This document shows, one piece after another, positions 8,892-14,667 of a stretch of DNA of 28,563 bases; within the stretch, counting starts at the first letter, position 1, and each line of letters starts with the position of its first letter. Position numbers and translations under genes: made by a program. Origin of the DNA: a bacterium (GTDB taxonomy: Bacteria > Bacteroidota > Ignavibacteria > Kapaibacteriales > UBA961); assembly GCA_022844575.1 (NCBI GenBank), contig JALHLL010000012.1, positions 1-28,563 on the forward strand. Direction: 5' to 3'. The notes under the pieces are model-generated. The model saw only the letters and a program-made list of their open reading frames with translations. It was not told the origin of the DNA and did no database searches.

Positions 8892-9752
8892 TTACTCGCG
8901 CAAATGCTCGGAGTATTTATCAAGAAAATGTCTTTCGGAAGGGCTAAGGGCATCATAACCGACTTCCAACATCCTATCGAGAATAAGATTTAATTGTTTT
9001 TCATTCGTATAATCTTCTTCCGAATATTCGGAAAAGGGTGCGGAGAGCGAAGACCCTATTTTATTTGATAATGAAGATACAACAGTTTCAAACTCCTCAT
9101 CAGGATGATGTGCCTGAACAGGCGTTATTGTAGATGTGATGATTGCTTGTTTTTTTCTGCCCGAACGTACATGTGACCAACTAAGCCCTATACCAAAACA
9201 AGCACCGATGATGCTTTGTGAAAATTGACGATAGAACAAGTAAGATTCATTTGTAAGAAGATAAGCTCCCGAAAAAACAAGACCCATTGCTGCAAGAACC
9301 GCCACAAACACCGGAACAGGAACACGATAACCACTAAATACTTCGGCAATACGTTGCGAAAACATGGCAAGATACATACCGAGCGTAAAAAAAGATAGAA
9401 GGGTTGTGCCGGAAAGAGGATAAGGGTTATAAGAAAGCAATAATAAAAACCCTAAACCCTGCAACAGGGTAAGCATCAGAAGTAAGAGGGCAAATTTATG
9501 TTTCGGGAAGATTGTTTCCACCTTATCGCCGGCAAAAAACATAACCGCCATAAAAGTGATTACTTCGCCTACCGATTGCCCTGCAAAAGGGTAGGTAATC
9601 AACCTCCATATATTATAATGCTCAAGAACGGCTGCCGAAGAAAGGTTTAAAGCTGCGGCTACTTGTGTTCCCTTGCTTATCGTATCAAGCAAAAACATCA
9701 TTCCCATAATGAGAAGAAGTTTATGCGAGAATGATATTCCGAGAGGTCTCAT
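8892..9752 (-). CDS. Rhomboid-like membrane protein lacking catalytic residues, with conserved C-terminal tail
   Basis: 286 residues with about six hydrophobic helices in the first 190. The rhomboid/derlin hallmark WRLITYPF sits at 49-56 in the L1-loop position. Where an active rhomboid has GxSG, this protein has PLSGTTLLSFF (112-122). Where the second catalytic residue is expected (H-x-x-G near the last helix) it reads SQSIIGACFG (178-187), with Ser180 in the His position. It is therefore probably an inactive pseudo-rhomboid that binds membrane proteins. The cytoplasmic part (200-286) is polar and ends with LILDRMLEVGYDALSPSERH, the tail that recurs in Bacteroidota rhomboids (DUF6576 type), which supports a rhomboid rather than derlin origin. 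It converges with the exosortase pair (15 bases apart) and lies 112 bases after nuoE. Confidence 0.75.
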   Translation of the reverse strand: MRPLGISFSHKLLLIMGMMFLLDTISKGTQVAAALNLSSAAVLEHYNIWRLITYPFAGQSVGEVITFMAVMFFAGDKVETIFPKHKFALLLLMLTLLQGLGFLLLLSYNPYPLSGTTLLSFFTLGMYLAMFSQRIAEVFSGYRVPVPVFVAVLAAMGLVFSGAYLLTNESYLFYRQFSQSIIGACFGIGLSWSHVRSGRKKQAIITSTITPVQAHHPDEEFETVVSSLSNKIGSSLSAPFSEYSEEDYTNEKQLNLILDRMLEVGYDALSPSERHFLDKYSEHLRE

Positions 9753-9864
9753 AACAATAATAAAGACGAAAAAACTTGGTGATTACCGTTAATGACACAG
9801 CAAACACCGAAAAGTTTCAAAGATTTTGACTTATGCAAGCAACTGATATGCCGAAATAAGCCGT

Positions 9865-10338
9865 TTATGTCAGAGAGTTAAGAACTTTTTCAACCTCATT
9901 TATATCAACGTTTTCATAAAACACCTCATTTACCGCAATCATAGGCGCGCCGCCACAGGCACCCATACACTCAACTTCTTCAAGCGAAATTCTGCCGTCG
10001 CTGGTGCTTTGATTATGTTTTATTCCGTACTTATTAGACACATGGCGATATATATCCTCACCGCCGCGCAGCATACACGAAATATTCGTGCATACCTGAA
10101 TATGATAATTGCCCATAGGTTTCTTGAAGTACATTGTGTAAAAAGATGCTACCCCCTTTACATGAGCAGTTGGCAGATGGAGCAATTCGCCAACATATCG
10201 CATAACATCCTCCGACAACCATCCCCATTTTTTCTGTGCCATCCATAGCACAGGCATAATAGCAGCTTTGGTTTCAGGATACTTAGCTTTGTGCATCTCC
10301 ACCTGTTGCAATTCTTCGGGAGTAAATGTAATGTCCAT
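9865..10338 (-). CDS. nuoE: NADH-quinone oxidoreductase subunit E, [2Fe-2S] protein
   Basis: 157 residues, full length for NuoE, the 24-kDa thioredoxin-fold subunit of the peripheral arm of complex I. An N-terminal helical bundle includes YPETKAAIMPVLWMAQKKWG and HVKGVASFYTMYF. The iron-sulfur ligands are Cys83 and Cys88 (VCTNISCMLRGG) and Cys124 and Cys128 (VECMGACGGAPMI), in the usual spacing. The same fold occurs in HoxE/HndA of hydrogenases and in formate dehydrogenase gamma subunits. No nuoF, nuoG, hydrogenase or formate dehydrogenase gene is next to it here: upstream is divergent nadC and downstream the pseudo-rhomboid. NuoE is thus the likeliest identity, but the partner complex cannot be read from this window. 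A candidate -7 box and a palindrome lie in its leader. Confidence 0.88.
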   Translation of the reverse strand: MDITFTPEELQQVEMHKAKYPETKAAIMPVLWMAQKKWGWLSEDVMRYVGELLHLPTAHVKGVASFYTMYFKKPMGNYHIQVCTNISCMLRGGEDIYRHVSNKYGIKHNQSTSDGRISLEEVECMGACGGAPMIAVNEVFYENVDINEVEKVLNSLT

Positions 10339-10385
10339 TCGAACTTCCTTTGTCGGTAATAAATGTATTTCTAAGATCGCTTTTC

Positions 10386-10398
10386 CCGAATCATTCGG
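10386..10398. repeat. Palindrome in the nuoE leader, possible operator or leader hairpin
   Basis: CCGAATCATTCGG is a perfect inverted repeat of six bases around a central C. It is flanked by TTTTC on the left and AAAAC on the right, so the pairing can be extended with one bulged base. It lies about 50 bases upstream of the nuoE ATG, downstream of the candidate -7 box. The outer arms are T then A in either reading direction, so it does not look like an intrinsic terminator. Confidence 0.45.
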
Positions 10399-10422
10399 AA
10401 AACATAGTTAACTCTCAATGAG

Positions 10423-10430
10423 CAAAAATA
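10423..10430 (-). promoter_or_regulatory. Candidate -7 box for nuoE
   Basis: Reads TATTTTTG on the minus strand (TAnnTTTG), 85 bases upstream of the nuoE ATG. Transcription from here would include the 10386-10398 palindrome in the leader. No -33 box was found. Confidence 0.3.
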
Positions 10431-10526
10431 CGAAACACCTCTATACATAATTACCGTGATAAGTTGAATTACGAATATTGAAAACAAAACACCCCCTTAT
10501 TATACCTCAGACTTAGAGATTTACGG

Positions 10527-10534
10527 TATCTTTG
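10527..10534 (+). promoter_or_regulatory. Candidate -7 box for nadC
   Basis: TATCTTTG fits TAnnTTTG exactly and lies 91 bases upstream of the nadC ATG. The same eight bases occur on the minus strand at 16844-16837 before the debranching enzyme gene. No clear -33 box. Confidence 0.35.
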
Positions 10535-10625
10535 AGTATGAAAATAAACAAGGCGGAGCGTTTTTAACAGTACGTAATTTGTTGCCGTTTATATATCCTT
10601 TTTACAAACACTAAAGTAGCTTATT

Positions 10626-11495
10626 ATGGTTCGCGACCTAAATGATGCCTCTATTCTGCGATTGATACAATTTGCCCTGCATGAAGATATAGGCACGGGC
10701 GATATTACCACCGAAAGTATTTTTGACAATGATGCCATAGCCGGAGCAAGTATTACGGCTAAGGAAGATGGTGTAATATGCGGATTGAAAATAGCGGAAT
10801 TGGTTTTTCGGGATTTTACGATAGATATGAATTGGCAGCCATTATGTAAAGATGGTGATTATGTGAAAAAGGGGACGGTTATAGCTCAGGTTGAAGCAAC
10901 AAGCAGGATATTGCTTTCCGCAGAAAGAACGGCTCTGAACTTTTTACAGAGAATGTCCGGTGTGGCGACGAATGCGCGAAAATATGCCCAAGCCATAGAA
11001 GGAACGGGATGCCATGTACTTGACACAAGAAAAACGATTCCGGGCTGGCGTTTGCTTGATAAATACGCTGCGAAGATTGGTGGTGTTACTAATCATAGAT
11101 ACGGTTTATTTGATATGGTAATGATAAAGGATAATCATATTACGGCTGCGGGTAGCATAGAAAAAGCCATTGAAATCATAATGAGAGAAACGGAGCGGTA
11201 TCCTTTGCCGATAGAGGTGGAAACAGCCACATTGGCGGATGTTGCTCGCGTTTTACAAGTGGGGGGCATCACTCGTATTATGTTTGATAACTTTACACCC
11301 GACAAAGTGCGTGAGGGGGTCGAGATGGTGAACGGAAGATTTGAAACGGAAGCATCCGGTGGTATTAACTTGGATAATATTAGGGAATATGCCGAAACGG
11401 GTGTTGATTATGTTTCGGTAGGTGCTATTACACATTCGGCGGTTGCTCTTGATATTTCGATGAATATTATTGTCTCTCGGCAATTCAATCTGTAG
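10626..11495 (+). CDS. nadC: Nicotinate-nucleotide pyrophosphorylase (carboxylating)
   Basis: 289 residues, normal length. NadC (quinolinate phosphoribosyltransferase) converts quinolinate and PRPP to nicotinate mononucleotide in de novo NAD synthesis. Family landmarks are HEDIGTGDITT (19-29), the SAERTALNFLQRMSGVAT helix (about 98-115), LDTRKTIPGWRLLDKYA (132-148), the NHRYGL loop (156-161), IKDNHI (167-172), and the phosphate-binding end with EASGGINLDNI and VDYVSVGAITHS. The usual glycine-rich GGGxNHR reads GGVTNHR here, a small departure. It heads a plus-strand cluster with a nitrilase-family gene 20 bases downstream and an ABC ATPase gene after that. nadA and nadB are not in the window. 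Confidence 0.97.
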   Translation: MVRDLNDASILRLIQFALHEDIGTGDITTESIFDNDAIAGASITAKEDGVICGLKIAELVFRDFTIDMNWQPLCKDGDYVKKGTVIAQVEATSRILLSAERTALNFLQRMSGVATNARKYAQAIEGTGCHVLDTRKTIPGWRLLDKYAAKIGGVTNHRYGLFDMVMIKDNHITAAGSIEKAIEIIMRETERYPLPIEVETATLADVARVLQVGGITRIMFDNFTPDKVREGVEMVNGRFETEASGGINLDNIREYAETGVDYVSVGAITHSAVALDISMNIIVSRQFNL

Positions 11496-11504
11496 AAAGA
11501 GAGA

Positions 11505-11509
11505 GGGAG
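11505..11509 (+). promoter_or_regulatory. Ribosome binding site that supports a GTG start
   Basis: GGGAG, within a purine-rich run, stands six bases before the GTG at 11516. It is stronger than most start-site contexts in this window and, with the family N-terminus beginning immediately (ELTVALIQ), decides the non-ATG start. Confidence 0.6.
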
Positions 11510-11515
11510 TCGCTT

Positions 11516-12316
11516 GTGGAACTTACCGTAGCTCTAATACAATGTAATCCGATTTTGGGCAAACTTGATGTGAATTGCGAAATGATAAGTTCTGCCATTC
11601 AATCAACGGAAGCGGATATTATTGTTTTTCCCGAATTATGTACAACGGGTTACCTTTTTACATCGAAAGATATATTATTACCGCTTGCGCTCGATAAAGA
11701 AAGCGAGATAATAAAGAATTTTCATGACCAAGCGCGTGAAAAGAACTCGATCGTAATAATAGGATTTGCCGAAAGAGATAATAATGTTATGTATAACTCG
11801 GCGGTTTTATTATCCCCCGAAAAGGAAAAACCGATTATTTATAGAAAGACCCATTTGTTTTACAAAGAGTTTTTATGCTTTGAGCAAGGGAATACAGGCT
11901 TTTTCGTTGTCGAGGAAAAAGAAAAAAATGTACGAATCGGTATCATGATTTGTTACGATTGGCGTTTTCCGGAAAGTGCAAGAACATTAGCATTGCAAGG
12001 GGCGGATATAATTGTATGCCCATCCAATTTGGTAACGGATGTATGGCACATTGCCATGCCGTGTCGCGCTTTGGAAAACAAGGTATATATGGCGGTTGCA
12101 AACCGTTATGGTACGGAAAAAAATAAAGAAGAAGAATTAGTATTTAAGGGAGAATCCGCTCTATGGGGATATAATGGAACAATAATAGCAAAGGCGGAGA
12201 AAAACGGAGATGCTATTATTAAAGGAATAATAAATCCTTCCAAAACCCGTGATAAAGCATTTAACTCCATTAACGATATTTTTAAAGACCGCCGTGCGGA
12301 AATGTATTTACAATAA
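11516..12316 (+). CDS. Nitrilase-superfamily carbon-nitrogen hydrolase
   Basis: 266 residues beginning at GTG. The Glu-Lys-Cys triad of the superfamily is visible: Glu40 in IVFPELCTTGY, Lys111 in IYRKTHLFYKEF, and nucleophile Cys146 in IMICYDWRFPESARTLA. These enzymes hydrolyse or transfer C-N bonds of linear amides and nitriles. The CYDWRFPE form is common in amidase, omega-amidase and carbamoylputrescinase branches, and sequence alone does not settle the substrate. No NAD synthetase domain follows, so it is not the glutaminase arm of a fused NadE. Its position 20 bases after nadC and six bases before an ABC ATPase gene points to one transcript, with a nitrogen- or NAD-related role as a guess only. 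Confidence 0.9.
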   Translation: MELTVALIQCNPILGKLDVNCEMISSAIQSTEADIIVFPELCTTGYLFTSKDILLPLALDKESEIIKNFHDQAREKNSIVIIGFAERDNNVMYNSAVLLSPEKEKPIIYRKTHLFYKEFLCFEQGNTGFFVVEEKEKNVRIGIMICYDWRFPESARTLALQGADIIVCPSNLVTDVWHIAMPCRALENKVYMAVANRYGTEKNKEEELVFKGESALWGYNGTIIAKAEKNGDAIIKGIINPSKTRDKAFNSINDIFKDRRAEMYLQ

Positions 12317-12322
12317 TTTTTT

Positions 12323-13087
12323 ATGATTACAATTCACAATCTCCGTAAAGCATTCGGACAAAAACAAGTATTAAACGGTATAAACCTTTCGATTAAGGAT
12401 GGTGAAACATTCTGTGTAATCGGTAAATCGGGTTGTGGAAAAAGTGTATTGTTGAAGCATGTTGTCGGGCTTTTGGAAGGCGATGAAGGATATGTGGAAG
12501 TGGATGGTAAGAATGTTCTGAACTTTACCAAAGACGAATTATTTGCTTTACGAAGACGCGTAGGATATGTATTTCAAGGAGCAGCATTATTCGACTCATT
12601 AACCGTTTTTGAAAATGTGGTAATAAGCCAATGGGAACATGGCGAAAGGGATATGAACAGTTTGATGAAGGAAGCACAGCGTGTACTTTCAGCTGTCGGC
12701 TTATTACCTACCTCATCTGCAGAAGGGTTTACAAAGGAATGGATGATATTACGCGATAAAAAACCGTCGGATTTATCGGGCGGTATGCGTAAACGTGTCG
12801 GTGTAGCACGTGCTTTGGTCGGAAGCCCTGACTATGTATTTTATGATGAGCCGACAACAGGGCTTGACCCTGTTACATCCGAACAGATAGATCAACTTAT
12901 TGCTGAATTGGCGCAAAACTTTAAGATGACATCCGTTGTTATTACACATGATATGTTTTCCGTTTTCAAAATAGCCGACCGTGTAGCATTGCTTGATAAA
13001 GGTGTGGTATGTTTTGAGGGCGATGTACAACAATTGCGTGAAAGTAAGGATACTGTAGTCGTTGAGTTTTTAGAGCGATATGTATGA
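12323..13087 (+). CDS. ABC transporter ATP-binding protein, MlaF-like
   Basis: 254 residues, a single nucleotide-binding domain: Walker A GKSGCGKS (34-41), Q-loop Gln85 in YVFQGAALFDSLT, signature LSGGM (151-155) followed by RKRVGVARAL, Walker B YVFYDEPTTGLDP (171-183) and switch His209 (ITHDM). The GAALFDSLTVFENV and LSGGMRKRVGVARA forms are typical of MlaF/Ttg2A ATPases, which power lipid transport between inner and outer membrane with MlaE permease and MlaD. Between the helical domain and the signature it has an insertion of roughly 14 residues (GFTKEWMILRDKKP region) compared with MlaF as I remember it. No MlaE or MlaD gene is adjacent, so its permease must be elsewhere. It ends the nadC cluster, facing the alpha/beta hydrolase. 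Confidence 0.85.
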   Translation: MITIHNLRKAFGQKQVLNGINLSIKDGETFCVIGKSGCGKSVLLKHVVGLLEGDEGYVEVDGKNVLNFTKDELFALRRRVGYVFQGAALFDSLTVFENVVISQWEHGERDMNSLMKEAQRVLSAVGLLPTSSAEGFTKEWMILRDKKPSDLSGGMRKRVGVARALVGSPDYVFYDEPTTGLDPVTSEQIDQLIAELAQNFKMTSVVITHDMFSVFKIADRVALLDKGVVCFEGDVQQLRESKDTVVVEFLERYV

Positions 13088-13106
13088 TATGACAAGAAGA
13101 AAATAT

Positions 13107-13973
13107 TTATCCGTTTATCTCCAAAAAACGTCGTATTGATTCGGACACAATGTCCGGCTCCTCCTCTTGTGGAAAGTGACCCGCATCTTGAAGTTGAACG
13201 CATGAAGAGTTAGGAAATCCGCCTTTGAATTTCTCCAAATAGTGTGGTTTGATAAAGGAATCCTTCATTCCCCAAATGAATAAAGTCGGCTTTTGGCAAA
13301 TTGTATCCTTCATATCCCATAATTCTTCAAACCAATCCTGATCGTTTAATAAAGACCGGGCAAAAGCTAATGTTCCTTCTCTTTGTTTGCTGTTTTCAAA
13401 CGGTTTTGTATAATGGTTCAGTATGTTTTTTGAGGGCTTCTGCTTGCCGAATGAAGAAGGAAGAAGAAAACGTGCGGAAAAGTTTAGATAACGATAGAGA
13501 AATGGTAATAAAGGGTTTCTTAGAACTGAGGTAAATGTAATAAAGTCGGGTTCCTGTTTGCTGCTCCATAACCATGAATTGAGAATGACTATGTTTTTTA
13601 TACGTTCGTTTTGCCGTATTGCGCATGAAAGTCCGATAGGTCCGCCGAAATCATGTACAACAAGAGTTATATTGTTCAAATTAAGATGTTCTATACATTG
13701 TTCAAGTGTACGGCTATGATGCTGTACGGAGTAATCATAATGATCCGGTTTATCCGATAAACCGAAACCGATATGATCGATAGCAACGCAACGAAAGTCT
13801 TTACTGAGTGATTTTATAATATTTCTGAAATCGAAACTCCATGAGGGAGTGCCGTGTACAAAGAGAATTGTTTCACCTTTTCCCTCATCAATATAATGAA
13901 GATTATAACCGTTTACCCGATAATAATGTGACAGGAAGGGATAATCGTTTTTATCGAGCCAAGGGATTTTCAT
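13107..13973 (-). CDS. Alpha/beta-fold hydrolase, haloalkane-dehalogenase-like
   Basis: 288 residues, cytoplasmic, no signal peptide. The oxyanion motif FVHGTPSWSFDFRNI (38-52) and the nucleophile elbow VVHDFGGPIGL (105-115, Asp108) are followed by a cap domain (about 135-215), then Asp238 (IWGMKDSFI) and His266 (DAGHFPQEEEPD). An Asp nucleophile places it near haloalkane dehalogenases and epoxide hydrolases. Real dehalogenases have Trp after the nucleophile and usually Asn or Glu in the HGxP loop, where this protein has Phe109 and Thr42, so dehalogenase activity is doubtful. It lies 74 bases after the Crp/Fnr-type regulator gene on the same strand and may be its target. Short palindromes in that gap could be operators. 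Confidence 0.85.
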   Translation of the reverse strand: MKIPWLDKNDYPFLSHYYRVNGYNLHYIDEGKGETILFVHGTPSWSFDFRNIIKSLSKDFRCVAIDHIGFGLSDKPDHYDYSVQHHSRTLEQCIEHLNLNNITLVVHDFGGPIGLSCAIRQNERIKNIVILNSWLWSSKQEPDFITFTSVLRNPLLPFLYRYLNFSARFLLPSSFGKQKPSKNILNHYTKPFENSKQREGTLAFARSLLNDQDWFEELWDMKDTICQKPTLFIWGMKDSFIKPHYLEKFKGGFPNSSCVQLQDAGHFPQEEEPDIVSESIRRFLEING

Positions 13974-14008
13974 ATATGCTCCGTATAGTGTGAACAGAGC
14001 AAAATTCG

Positions 14009-14067
14009 TTAATAGTATTAAGAATATTCTTGGTTTATACCAATACGTTATACCTTAATAGTATTAA
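14009..14067. repeat. Two copies of a 13-base palindrome between regulator and hydrolase genes
   Basis: TTAATAGTATTAA occurs at 14009-14021 and again at 14055-14067, 46 bases apart, each an inverted repeat TTAATA-G-TATTAA. The first is in the gap upstream of the hydrolase start and runs into a second palindrome, AAGAATATTCTT (14020-14031). The second lies in the last codons of the regulator gene. They could be binding sites for the adjacent Crp/Fnr-type protein, though they do not match the classical TTGAT-N4-ATCAA or TGTGA-N6-TCACA sites. Confidence 0.45.
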
Positions 14068-14614
14068 ACAATTTACTGAAATTGGTGGCATCCATATGTA
14101 GGTATGAGGCAAGATATTTATGAGGCACAAGGTGTAATAAATGCGGACTCCGTTCACAAAATACTCTGAAACGTTCTTCTATTGTTAAAGAATGTAATTC
14201 CACATGCCTTTGTAATATTCCTACCAGAACATATTCCGTAATCTTTCTGAATAAACGTTCAAGAGATTGTGACTGATCGAAAAGAGATTGAAGCTCATTG
14301 AATGAAATATATTCAAAAGAGCTGTCGGTTAAACAAGTTAAAAAATGAGGGGAAGGTTTCTGAAAAAAGAATGATTCGGGTATGGCGCATAAACTCGGAA
14401 AATAAGTAAAGGCAATAACGTGTAATTTTTTGTCCGTTTCCGTAAAGGACATTTGTACACCGCTTTGAACAAAATAAAGATTTTTCTGTATCAGACCGGG
14501 TACGGTAATATTTTCCCCTTTTGAGAATGATACTGTTTTTAGGTTCTTTTTCAGTTTATCGTAATCATCTCGTTTTATTGTGTGAAAAGATGAGAGAAAA
14601 TCGTATAGTTCCAT
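14048..14614 (-). CDS. Crp/Fnr-family transcriptional regulator
   Basis: 188 residues. The N-terminal cyclic-nucleotide-binding-like barrel (about 1-115) includes FSKGENITVPGLIQKNLYFV, where the cAMP-binding phosphate-cassette residues are not conserved. The linker helix follows (about 118-145, LFRKITEYVLVGILQRHVEL). The C-terminal winged-helix region contains the Crp-type pattern SLTIEERFRVFCERSPHL, then VPHKYLASYLHMDATNFSKL, which is the helix-turn-helix (about 163-185). No cysteine cluster like that of FNR is present. The effector is unknown. It stands 53 bases after the debranching gene and 74 before the hydrolase gene on the same strand, so it may control either. This short Crp/Fnr type is common in Bacteroidota. 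Confidence 0.85.
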   Translation of the reverse strand: MELYDFLSSFHTIKRDDYDKLKKNLKTVSFSKGENITVPGLIQKNLYFVQSGVQMSFTETDKKLHVIAFTYFPSLCAIPESFFFQKPSPHFLTCLTDSSFEYISFNELQSLFDQSQSLERLFRKITEYVLVGILQRHVELHSLTIEERFRVFCERSPHLLHLVPHKYLASYLHMDATNFSKLFNTIKV

Positions 14615-14667
14615 ATCGACGATATGTGATAAGTGTGATGTATTGCTAATGATAATAAATAAAATAT

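Larger units (their letters stand above)
10339..10625. other. Divergent intergenic region nuoE/nadC
   Basis: 287 bases without a gene. It holds candidate promoters for both directions (10423-10430 on minus, 10527-10534 on plus) and a 13-base palindrome at 10386-10398 in the nuoE leader. I see no tRNA-like fold and no recognisable riboswitch. Confidence 0.6.

Noticed and set aside
13107..13973. Naming the hydrolase a haloalkane dehalogenase
   Set aside because: The halide-binding Trp next to the nucleophile and the HGNP Asn are replaced, so only the fold and triad can be claimed.
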